DNA of 38,589 nucleotides from Opitutaceae bacterium (GTDB lineage: Bacteria; Verrucomicrobiota; Verrucomicrobiia; Opitutales; Opitutaceae): positions 1 through 38,589 of the forward strand of contig JANQKI010000026.1 of assembly GCA_028281165.1 (NCBI GenBank), read 5' to 3'. Position 1 is the first letter of the stretch. Each line of letters starts with the position of its first letter. A program made the position numbers and the translations under genes. The notes under the pieces were generated by a model. That model did no database searches and had not been told where the DNA came from. It saw only the letters and a list, made by a program, of their open reading frames with translations. Below are positions 14,846-22,580 of this stretch, in pieces.

Positions 14846-15919
14846 CTACCAGGCTTTCTGCCAACCGATGGTGGTGGTGTAATCCGTTTCGAGCTGAAAG
14901 CCGTTGAGGTCTTGCCAGACGGGCATCGTAAATTCGAGAGCGAAGCGGTGTCCGGCAAGGACGCCTTCTTTGGGATAAAGGTTGATACCGGCTCCGATTT
15001 CGAATCTTTGTCCTCCGTAGTTTTCCGAGAAAGCCGTAGTCACGGTGCGTCGCGAAGGAGCGAAAGGCGGGTTGAAGCTGAGATCGCTTTGCGTCCCGCT
15101 AATCTCGCCCGTGTACTGGTAATTGGCTCGTAGTGAAATACTGGTGCTATCGTTGGGGGTCGTGGCGATCCAGCTTGTAGCGGCAAATTGGTGACCAAGA
15201 CGGTAATTGTGGTGATTTTCGTCAGTTCGGATTTTGGCGCTAGCTTGAGCTCCGTAGGACCATTTTTCCTCTTGGCCAAGAAAGGTTACAGAGGGCAACA
15301 AATCGATGGTTCCACTGCCGAGCTGCATGGGAGCGGGCATTTGGCGAGGGATACGTCCGCCTGGGCCGGGGATCAGGTCCTGTTCGCCGATGGAGCCCGT
15401 TGGTAGGCTAAGCCCAATGCCGTAGTGAGCCTTTTGTTTATCTGATTCCCAAAAAGGGAGTAGGGCGGAGATTTTGATATCGCCGAATCCGCTGCTCTTT
15501 GTAGTGAATTCTCGGGTACCTCCATTCAGATTTATAAGTGGAGCAGCCATGCCGAAGATGAGGTGGTCCATTTCCGTCTCGATATACGGCGCCATGATCA
15601 TAAGGGTGACCTTTTCCGAGGGAGCATGCATGAAACCAAGCATGGTCATGTCCATGGTCATGCGAGTGGGGGTGACGGTATAGTTGGAGGCGAAAACTTC
15701 GTCAGAGCTGACCGAGTCGGTTCCGGATCGCATGCCATCCATTTCCATGCGCATTTGCCGAACGGATACCATCCATTCTCCTTTTCCATGGGCATGATCG
15801 CCCATAACCATGATGGGCGCATGGCTATCGGGGCGTGAGGTGGAGTAGTGATCGGCGAGAGCGACGTTGGTCGCGATTGCAGTTAAGAGAGTTAGTGTAG
15901 CGAGTTTTTTGAAATTCAT
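14846..15919 (-). CDS. Met/His-rich outer-membrane beta-barrel, copper-associated transporter-like family
   Basis: 357 aa, signal peptide about 1-22 (FKKLATLTLLTAIATNVALA). The mature N-terminus is strikingly rich in His, Met and Asp: DHYSTSRPDSHAP, VMGDHAHGKGEW, RQMRMEMDGMRSGT and MTMDMTMLGFMH. The rest has alternating strands and glycines and ends TTTIGWQKAW, fitting an outer-membrane barrel of the kind often annotated as 'transporter' (MetA-pathway/phenol family). Methionine- and histidine-rich extracytoplasmic segments bind copper in many proteins, so copper handling is likely but inferred. The DUF2946-like gene lies upstream on the same strand, 159 bp away, probably in the same operon. 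Confidence 0.75.
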   Translation of the reverse strand: MNFKKLATLTLLTAIATNVALADHYSTSRPDSHAPIMVMGDHAHGKGEWMVSVRQMRMEMDGMRSGTDSVSSDEVFASNYTVTPTRMTMDMTMLGFMHAPSEKVTLMIMAPYIETEMDHLIFGMAAPLINLNGGTREFTTKSSGFGDIKISALLPFWESDKQKAHYGIGLSLPTGSIGEQDLIPGPGGRIPRQMPAPMQLGSGTIDLLPSVTFLGQEEKWSYGAQASAKIRTDENHHNYRLGHQFAATSWIATTPNDSTSISLRANYQYTGEISGTQSDLSFNPPFAPSRRTVTTAFSENYGGQRFEIGAGINLYPKEGVLAGHRFALEFTMPVWQDLNGFQLETDYTTTIGWQKAW

Positions 15920-16017
15920 TTTTGGTTTCTAGGCTTCTGTCCCAGAGTTCGAGGCTTCCGTTGAGTCTCAGCTTATGAAGCAAGAAGGGACGCGTTGTCG
16001 TTAGTTTAGCGTTACAA

Positions 16018-16039
16018 AACTCATAGCCAGCTATGAGTT
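16018..16039. repeat. Perfect inverted repeat upstream of the outer-membrane barrel gene
   Basis: AACTCATAGC (16018-16027) and GCTATGAGTT (16030-16039) are perfectly complementary around CA. It lies between the DUF2946-like stop and the barrel start. The short loop and missing T-run favour a protein-binding operator over a terminator, but either is possible. Confidence 0.4.
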
Positions 16040-16078
16040 GAAATGAGAGCCATCAATGGTTCTCACGGATTTATTCTG

Positions 16079-16474
16079 TTAAGCTAAGGAATATTTGGGG
16101 GGAGGCAGAAACGTATCTAAATTTCTCCCCCAAAGCCTCTTTACCATTAGAGGAATGAGTTGCCACGAGCGGCCAGGCTTCAAGTTCAAAGACGCTACAC
16201 AGGTTATGAGTAGCAGCATATTTGAAATCGATTTCCAAAAGCTGGCTTCGATTTCGCCAGACGCTTCTTGTTGGTCTGCTACGTAAACGCAGATGCCGCA
16301 CATTTCCTGCTTCTCCACTGCGTGTTGCAACGCCGCTGTAAATTGTACCTCTTCTGGATTCTCCAGCGCCATATTGGTCCAGGCTAGCCCCTGAATCAAC
16401 GGCAGGTGCAAGCCATTGGCCAAGATGACTAGAGCGAGCACTGTTAGAGCGCACAATTTTTTGGCAGGAAACAT
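16079..16474 (-). CDS. Small DUF2946-like membrane-anchored protein
   Basis: 131 aa, ATG start. An N-terminal hydrophobic segment (CALTVLALVILANGLHLPLIQGLAW) is a signal or anchor. The central MCGICVYVADQQE carries a CxxC pair, and a second hydrophobic stretch (NMLLLITCVASLNL) and a proline-rich end (PPPKYSLA) follow. CGIC plus the proline-rich tail recalls DUF2946 and related short proteins found near copper and metal genes in several phyla; this assignment is tentative. It precedes the Met/His-rich barrel on the same strand, which supports a metal-related role. Confidence 0.6.
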   Translation of the reverse strand: MFPAKKLCALTVLALVILANGLHLPLIQGLAWTNMALENPEEVQFTAALQHAVEKQEMCGICVYVADQQEASGEIEASFWKSISNMLLLITCVASLNLKPGRSWQLIPLMVKRLWGRNLDTFLPPPKYSLA

Positions 16475-16646
16475 ATTCGTGAAGCTCCCTATCGAGGAAT
16501 TCGTCGAGCTAAAGTCAACCGGATTTCTAATCTGAATATCCGACTATGCCTGTTGCTACTAGCTGGTATAAATGGATTGCTCTCATTTATTTGATAGCCT
16601 ATCTGGAGGCGACTTTCCTTCATCCTAATTCAATCCACCTACTGCC

Positions 16647-17570
16647 ATGCCTAAATTCAACGTCACTCGATCCGTTCTGATCAACGCCCCCCTAGAATCC
16701 ATTTACTCCACGGTACGCGATTTTAAATCTTGGCCGAAGTGGTCGCCTTGGCTGATTTCCGAACCTGACTGCAAGGTGGATTATTCGGCTGATGGGAAGG
16801 GCTATTCCTGGGATGGAAACATCGTGGGAAGCGGGGAAATGCTAGTCACTAGCGAGACGGAGAATAGCGTTATTGGCTATCGACTATCTTTTTTCAAACC
16901 TTGGAAGTCTGTATCCACTGTTCAATTCAGGTTCGAACGAAAGGGCAATGGCGTTGAAGTAACTTGGGTTATGGATGGTTCCCTTCCGTTCTTCATGTTT
17001 TGGATGAAACCAATGATGGCGGCCTGGATTGGAATGGATTACGAGCGAGGTCTCGGTATGCTGAAAGACTTTTCGGAAAAGGGAAACTCCTGCTCGAAGC
17101 TTACTTTTGAAGGCGAGCAGGCTTTTGCTGGTTTCAGTTATGTTGGAATAAGGACTTCTTGCCCGATCAAGGACATTGGACCGACAATGGAAAAGGACTT
17201 CGGAGATCTGTTCGCTTGGCTTGGCGAGCATAATATAACGCCCTCAGGAACCTGTTTTTCCATCTATCATAAATTCGATATGGTGAAGGGAATAACTGAA
17301 TACACAGGAGGCGCCCCGGTTGACTCCATCCCTTCGAGCCTGCCCTCGAATTTCATTTCCGGAAAGATAGAAGACTGCAAAGTGTATGTCGTTACCCATA
17401 CAGGTCCGTATCGCCATCTTGGCAATGCCTGGTCGGCTGGAATGATGCACAGCCGTTCCAAAATCTTCAAGCAGAGCAAGGCCATGCATCCATTTGAAAC
17501 CTACGAAAACGATCCCAGAGAAACGCCGGAAGAGGAGATCGTGACCAAGGTCCGCTTTCCAGTGAAGTAG
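16647..17570 (+). CDS. SRPBCC domain fused to GyrI-like small-molecule-binding domain
   Basis: 307 aa, ATG start, no signal peptide. Residues 1-148 form a polyketide-cyclase/SRPBCC (START-like) domain: VTRSVLINAPLESIYSTVRDF and WPKWSPWL are typical opening motifs, with a long C-terminal helix. Residues 150-307 form a GyrI-like/AraC effector-binding domain (CKVYVVTHTGPYRHLGNAWSAG, FETYENDPRETPEEEIVTKVRFPVK). Both domains bind hydrophobic small molecules, and this fusion is common in bacteria, with unknown physiological ligand. The 3' end of the gene (17534-17559) is repeated downstream of the sulfatase gene. Confidence 0.88.
   Translation: MPKFNVTRSVLINAPLESIYSTVRDFKSWPKWSPWLISEPDCKVDYSADGKGYSWDGNIVGSGEMLVTSETENSVIGYRLSFFKPWKSVSTVQFRFERKGNGVEVTWVMDGSLPFFMFWMKPMMAAWIGMDYERGLGMLKDFSEKGNSCSKLTFEGEQAFAGFSYVGIRTSCPIKDIGPTMEKDFGDLFAWLGEHNITPSGTCFSIYHKFDMVKGITEYTGGAPVDSIPSSLPSNFISGKIEDCKVYVVTHTGPYRHLGNAWSAGMMHSRSKIFKQSKAMHPFETYENDPRETPEEEIVTKVRFPVK
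17534..17559 (+). repeat. Left copy of 26-bp direct repeat flanking the sulfatase gene
   Basis: The segment starting GGAGATCGTGACCAAGG and ending CCGCTTTC in the last codons of the SRPBCC/GyrI gene matches 19149-19174 at 25 of 26 positions. The two copies enclose the sulfatase gene. Confidence 0.8.
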
Positions 17571-17616
17571 GTTCAATGGTACTTGCTCCCCATCGATTTT
17601 GCGGAAAACACGCGTT

Positions 17617-19089
17617 ATGCCTGATGACAAACGACCGAATATCCTGTGGTATTGTACCGACCAACAGCGTTTTGACACCATAGCGGCCCTGGGCAACTCG
17701 GCCATTCGCACGCCAGCGGTGGACGAACTGGTAGGGGAGGGCGTCGCCTTCACTCAGGCCTATTGCCAATGCCCGATTTGCACGCCGAGCCGAGCGTCGT
17801 TTATGACTGGACGGTATCCAGCGAGTCATCACGTTATGCGAAACGGCAATCCGCGCTTTCCGGTAGAGGAGACGCTGGTGAGCACTTTGTTGGCAGATAG
17901 TGGATACGATTGCGGATTAATCGGCAAGCAGCATCTCTCCCGCGCGAATATCGTCGAGAGGCGTATCGAAAACGATGGGTATCGTCTCTTCGCTTGGAGT
18001 CATCACCCGTATCCAGATTGGGATGAGGGGCACGCTTACGACGAGTGGCTACGGAGCAAGGGAGTCGATCCGCAGGAGCTTTACGCGAATCTCGAAGATC
18101 CCGGTCCTGGCGTACCGGTTGAGCTGCACCAGACGACTTGGGCGAGCGAGGTGGCGATCGACTTCATAAACGAGGAACGTGATGGGCCGTGGATGCTGAA
18201 TATGAACGTGTTCGATCCGCATCCCCCATTCGATCCTCCGCAGGAGTATCTCGATAAATACAAACCCGAAGATATGCCACTGCCGCTGTTTCAGCCGTCC
18301 GATATCGAGCATCAAAAGCGCATGGTTCGCATCGATCAGCAGATGAAGGAGGCGATTGATCCCACCGCTCCGTTCGAGGAAAAGGAAGAGAAAATGGCGG
18401 AGGGGGATTCGCGTTTTCGGGCGCCGACGGACTTTGATGCGAGGAAGATCAAAGCCTGCTACTATGCGATGATCGAGCTGATCGACGATCAGTTTAAACG
18501 AATCGTCGACGCTCTCAAAGCGAATGGGCAGTACGATAACACATTGATCATTTTCACCAGCGATCATGGCGAGATGCTGGGCGATCACGGGCTGGCCTAT
18601 AAAGGCTGCCGCTTTTTCGAGGGGCTTGTTCACGTACCACTCGTGATAAGTTGGCCGGCGCGATTCAAGCATCGGGCACCGAGCGATGCTCTGGTAGAGC
18701 TTGTCGATCTCGCGCCGACTTTGCTGGAGGCGGCGGACCTGCCGATTCCCGATCGTGTGCATGGCAAGTCATTGCTGTCGATCTTGGAGGGGAAAACCGA
18801 AAAAGTTAAGTCGCGCGTGATTTGTGAATACAACGACACGCTGGCCGGAAAGAATATCGAAGACAACAGCCACGGCATTATGGTATACGACGGACGCTAT
18901 AAGATCTGCGTTTACCAAGGACACCCGGAATGCGGGGAAATCTATGATTTGCAGAATGATCCGGGCGAGTTCGACAATTTATGGGACAAGCCTGAGCATG
19001 CAGCTCTGCAAGCCGAACTGATCGCTTCCGCCCTTGATATGTATTTGAGTACTTGCGACGCGGGATTTCAGCGCACGGGGAGATTTTAG
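17617..19089 (+). CDS. Formylglycine-dependent sulfatase (S1 family)
   Basis: 490 aa from ATG 17617; an upstream TTG at 17599 adds six residues and is less likely. It hydrolyses sulfate esters (or sulfamates). The N-terminal alkaline-phosphatase-like domain shows NILWYCTDQQRFDT with Asp15, the formylglycine signature CTPSRASFMTGRYP with Cys55, the Lys in IGKQHLS, HPPFDPP in mid-protein, and metal ligands in FTSDHGEMLGDHG. The C-terminal subdomain is complete. The maturase for Cys55 is not in the window. No clear signal peptide, so it may act in the cytoplasm on imported sulfated sugars. It resembles arylsulfatase/heparan-sulfatase-type carbohydrate enzymes, but the S1 subfamily and substrate are not assigned. 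It is enclosed by a 26-bp direct repeat. Confidence 0.92.
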   Translation: MPDDKRPNILWYCTDQQRFDTIAALGNSAIRTPAVDELVGEGVAFTQAYCQCPICTPSRASFMTGRYPASHHVMRNGNPRFPVEETLVSTLLADSGYDCGLIGKQHLSRANIVERRIENDGYRLFAWSHHPYPDWDEGHAYDEWLRSKGVDPQELYANLEDPGPGVPVELHQTTWASEVAIDFINEERDGPWMLNMNVFDPHPPFDPPQEYLDKYKPEDMPLPLFQPSDIEHQKRMVRIDQQMKEAIDPTAPFEEKEEKMAEGDSRFRAPTDFDARKIKACYYAMIELIDDQFKRIVDALKANGQYDNTLIIFTSDHGEMLGDHGLAYKGCRFFEGLVHVPLVISWPARFKHRAPSDALVELVDLAPTLLEAADLPIPDRVHGKSLLSILEGKTEKVKSRVICEYNDTLAGKNIEDNSHGIMVYDGRYKICVYQGHPECGEIYDLQNDPGEFDNLWDKPEHAALQAELIASALDMYLSTCDAGFQRTGRF

Positions 19090-19148
19090 GGCGGGAATCG
19101 GAAAGATTGGCAATGGCGTTTGCGCGCCTTCAGAGTTTCTTTAGGAAG

Positions 19149-19174
19149 GGAGATCGTGGCCAAGGTCCGCTTTC
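19149..19174 (+). repeat. Right copy of 26-bp direct repeat flanking the sulfatase gene
   Basis: Matches 17534-17559 at 25 of 26 positions, with weaker similarity for about 15 bases upstream (GGAAG) and none downstream. It lies in the non-coding DNA after the sulfatase. It is a relic of the 3' end of the SRPBCC/GyrI gene. Confidence 0.8.
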
Positions 19175-19275
19175 TGTATTGATTTTGACCAACATAATTC
19201 AGCTCAATTTCTTTAGGATTCTTTAAGGCGAGTTGCGATCATGTCTGTCCTAGCTATCCTGAGTTAGTTTGAGAT

Positions 19276-20832
19276 ATGTCAGGGAAATATAAAACGCTTC
19301 GACTCATTCTGGGCGATCAGCTCAATGAAAAGCATTCGTGGTTTCGTGTAGTTGATGGAGAAATACTCTACGTAATAGCCGAGTTGCGACAGGAGACCGA
19401 CTACGTTAAACATCATGTGCAGAAAATCTGCGCTTTCTTTGCGGCTATGGAGAATTTTTCGAAGATTCTTCAGCGAAAGGGGCACCATGTATTGCATCTC
19501 AATTTAGATGATACGGCGAAGTTTTCCAGCCTGCCAGAATTGATTCAAGGTCTGTGCCGCCGCTATCGAACAGACACATTCGAATACCAGAGGCCAGATG
19601 AGTATCGTTTGTCGCGGCAGTTGTCTGAAATCTCACTGGAGAATGTATCTGTATCCGCAGTTTGCGATACGGAGCACTTTATTTTGCCCTTCGATGAGAT
19701 TCCGGCGTTTTTTAAAACTGGCAAACGTGTTTTGATGGAGAACTTCTATCGAAAGATGAGAACTCGACTCGATGTCCTTATGGATGACGGGAAGCCATTA
19801 GGAGGTCGTTGGAATTTCGATACAGAGAATCGAAAAAAGCTTAAGCCCGCTGATGTTGAAATTTTGCCTAAACCGCTTCTCTTTCGCAACAATGTATCGG
19901 ATGTCCTGAGACGCCTGGAGCGTTATGGCGTGAACCGTTTCGGCAAGGCGCAACAGAAACTTATCTGGCCGGTAACGAGAAAGCAGGCTCTCAGGTTGCT
20001 TGATCATTTCTGCTCTCATTGCTTAAAATATTTCGGACGCTTTCAGGATGCGATGACAAAAGAGAGTTCCGTCGGCTGGAGCTTGTATCATTCGAGACTG
20101 TCGTTTGCTCTAAACGCGAAACTCATTGATCCCCTTGAGGTTATTGAGAGAGCGATTGCCCAATTTGAAGAGACAGATTCATCGATTGATCTCGCCCAGA
20201 TAGAGGGATTCGTACGGCAAATTCTGGGTTGGCGGGAATTTGTAAGAGGAATCTATTGGGCGAATATGCCTCAATACGCCCAAGCCAATGGGCTGTCTGC
20301 CAAAAGCAGGCTGCCTGGCTACTTTTGGACGGGAAAGACCAAGATGGAATGTATGAAGCATGCTATTGGTCAGTCTTTGGATTTCGCCTACGCTCATCAC
20401 ATTCAGCGGCTCATGGTAACGGGAAATTTCTGTCTGCTGGCCGGGATCGATCCTAACCAAGTGGATAGCTGGTATCTAGGAATTTATATAGACGCCATCG
20501 AGTGGGTCGAAATGCCAAACACACGCGGAATGAGTCAGTTTGCCGATGGAGGGATTCTGGCTACCAAGCCCTATGCCGCGAGTGGAAGCTACATTAACAA
20601 GATGAGCGACTACTGTCAAAACTGCTACTACAAGGTGAAGGAGCGAGAAACCGAGAAAGCCTGCCCCTTCAATAGTCTGTATTGGCTATTTATGGAAAGG
20701 CATCGAAAACGCTTAGGTTCAAACCAGCGTCTGGCTATGACCTATCGAAGTTGGGAAAAAATGGATACAAGAAAACGAAATGCGATTTTGAAGAGAGGCG
20801 AAACGCTTCTTTCGCGACTGGACGAGCTTTAG
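19276..20832 (+). CDS. Iron-sulfur bacterial cryptochrome/photolyase (PhrB-like (6-4) photolyase family)
   Basis: 518 aa, full length, ATG start. The opening LRLILGDQLNEKHSWF is the signature of the FeS-BCP family (COG3046), which repairs UV-induced (6-4) photoproducts in Agrobacterium PhrB. The FAD-binding C-terminal part contains IEGFVRQILGWREFVRGIYW, AYAHHIQRLMVTGNF and YIDAIEWVEMPNTRGMSQFADGG. Four cysteines for the [4Fe-4S] cluster are present: one in TKMECMKHA, then YCQNC and the Cys in EKACPFNSLYW. This fits an organism exposed to light. It stands alone, converging on the symporter gene. Confidence 0.93.
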   Translation: MSGKYKTLRLILGDQLNEKHSWFRVVDGEILYVIAELRQETDYVKHHVQKICAFFAAMENFSKILQRKGHHVLHLNLDDTAKFSSLPELIQGLCRRYRTDTFEYQRPDEYRLSRQLSEISLENVSVSAVCDTEHFILPFDEIPAFFKTGKRVLMENFYRKMRTRLDVLMDDGKPLGGRWNFDTENRKKLKPADVEILPKPLLFRNNVSDVLRRLERYGVNRFGKAQQKLIWPVTRKQALRLLDHFCSHCLKYFGRFQDAMTKESSVGWSLYHSRLSFALNAKLIDPLEVIERAIAQFEETDSSIDLAQIEGFVRQILGWREFVRGIYWANMPQYAQANGLSAKSRLPGYFWTGKTKMECMKHAIGQSLDFAYAHHIQRLMVTGNFCLLAGIDPNQVDSWYLGIYIDAIEWVEMPNTRGMSQFADGGILATKPYAASGSYINKMSDYCQNCYYKVKERETEKACPFNSLYWLFMERHRKRLGSNQRLAMTYRSWEKMDTRKRNAILKRGETLLSRLDEL

Positions 20833-20891
20833 GGCGCTTTCTTGACGCGATAGGCTAAATTTTAATTCGAGCTATATCTTGAAAAATCAAT

Positions 20892-22565
20892 TTACGCAAT
20901 CGCGATCAGATAGACGACTAGCACCGTAGCCATGGCGATTAGACAGGCGGTAGCGAATCCAAGAATATCGGTGCGGTAGCGTCGCCAGCTGAAAGCTCGA
21001 TGCAGCTTTCGCAAATCGACCAGGATTAAACCGTCCTCGATCTCCTTTGCATTCTTTGCCTGATCATGGTCCAAGGCTCCAGTGAGCTTTATTTCGATGC
21101 CTTTCTTGTGAAGCCTGGATTCTTGGCCAATCGGCGTATCCAAAAGCGTATAAAAGGCATCTAGCTTTTCCTGGGGTTCGCGCTTGGTGAGAAGGCTAAC
21201 GGAAATCATCACAACCAGACCAATCGGAATGTAGGTGGCAACTTGATACGGGAAGCTCCACCCCAAATAGATTTGCGTGTAAATCCCCACCAGCGCCATT
21301 ATGACGGCGCTGGAAAAGGCGCCGTATCGATTGGCTCCTGGCCATATGACGCCAATCCAAAACGCGAACCCCATGTAGGCGGTAATTTTCCATGCTTCCT
21401 TGATTCCGGCAATTACGCTTGGGAATCCATAGGCGAACAGCAACCCGCCAGCCACCACTCCGATGCTCGCCCAGCGCCCGACCAACAGCAATTCCTTATC
21501 AGAGGCTTCGGGTCTAAGATAAGGTTTATAAAGGTTGTTGGTGAACAACGCTGATGCGTGAACCATAAACGCGTCGCATGTGGACATGACCGCCGCCAGC
21601 ATCGCGGCCAGCATCAATCCTACCAGCCCCACGGGCAGGAGTTCTCGAGACGCGATTCCGAAAGTCAGCTCGCGATCGCTGCCTATGAATTCGGGAAACA
21701 GAAAAGCGGCGAAAATGCCGATGAAGGCCCAGCCTGCTGTGGCGAAGCGTTTGAGGAAATTGCCGTAGGTCCAGCCCGAGCGGCAAGCGAATTCCGTTTT
21801 CCCAGAGCCTCCGATGGCCATGTGGTGAGGCAGAACGACAACGCCGATCAGGCCGTTTATTACAGCCATGACGATGAAGAAGAAGGTGACTTCGCTTGGA
21901 GCGACGAGGCTAAACATGTATTCCGGCAGACCCTCCTTTATGGTGGAAAGCCCTCCAGCGGCATGCAGAGCATAGGGAATGAGTATGAAGGATAAAACCA
22001 GAATCAAAATTCCCTGTATCAAATCCGTAAATACAGCCGCAATAATGCCGCCGGCGAGGCCATAGGTAAGAAACAGGGCTGTGCAGACGATGATGATCAG
22101 CTCCTCGCTGAGAGCGGCGCCCGTCAAGCCCTCTACCGTGATGGCGGTACCCTTTAGCATGACTCCCATGTTCATGCTAAAGTAGAGCAACGCCACGCTG
22201 GTGTAGAGGATCGCCATCTTGTTGCCGTAGCGCTCCTCGAAAAAATCAGCCATCGTTATATAGCGAAGACGTCTATAAATGGGCGCTATGATCCAGTAGA
22301 ATGGCGTGGCGAACATGTAGATCCATTGATACCATATGCCTGCCAGGCCATTAGTATAGGAAGCTCCGGATACGGAAACAGGCTGGTCAGTGTGAGTGCC
22401 TACACCAAAAGCCTGGGCGATCATCATTACCTTGCCGAAGCGGCGTCCGCCCATGAAAAAGTCGCCGGCGGACTTGATTCTCTTCATGGTCCACACCCCA
22501 AGCCAAGTGATGCCGATGAAATAGAGCCCTAAAGAAAACCAATCCCAAATGGAAATTCCCAGCAT
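20892..22565 (-). CDS. Sodium:solute symporter (SSS family)
   Basis: 557 aa, about 13-14 membrane helices. The N-terminus (WDWFSLGLYFIGITWLGVWTMKRIKSAGDFFMGGRRFGKVMMIAQAFGVGTH) is typical of SSS carriers: the segment between helices 1 and 2 carries the DFFMGGR motif. A central cytoplasmic or periplasmic loop near residue 480 and a final helix at 532-555 complete it. It likely imports a monosaccharide, uronate or glucuronide with sodium. It starts 15 bp after the stop of the GH2 gene on the same strand, so the two form one operon, divergent from the LacI regulator. Confidence 0.9.
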   Translation of the reverse strand: MLGISIWDWFSLGLYFIGITWLGVWTMKRIKSAGDFFMGGRRFGKVMMIAQAFGVGTHTDQPVSVSGASYTNGLAGIWYQWIYMFATPFYWIIAPIYRRLRYITMADFFEERYGNKMAILYTSVALLYFSMNMGVMLKGTAITVEGLTGAALSEELIIIVCTALFLTYGLAGGIIAAVFTDLIQGILILVLSFILIPYALHAAGGLSTIKEGLPEYMFSLVAPSEVTFFFIVMAVINGLIGVVVLPHHMAIGGSGKTEFACRSGWTYGNFLKRFATAGWAFIGIFAAFLFPEFIGSDRELTFGIASRELLPVGLVGLMLAAMLAAVMSTCDAFMVHASALFTNNLYKPYLRPEASDKELLLVGRWASIGVVAGGLLFAYGFPSVIAGIKEAWKITAYMGFAFWIGVIWPGANRYGAFSSAVIMALVGIYTQIYLGWSFPYQVATYIPIGLVVMISVSLLTKREPQEKLDAFYTLLDTPIGQESRLHKKGIEIKLTGALDHDQAKNAKEIEDGLILVDLRKLHRAFSWRRYRTDILGFATACLIAMATVLVVYLIAIA

Positions 22566-22580
22566 TTAATATTGGGGGTA

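Noticed and set aside
16066-16071. Isolated ACGGAT near 16066 (also near 24593 and 31121) as further AraC operator copies
   Set aside because: None has a second unit 21 bp away or the CTCCGAG flank, and the one at 31121 is the loop side of a terminator.
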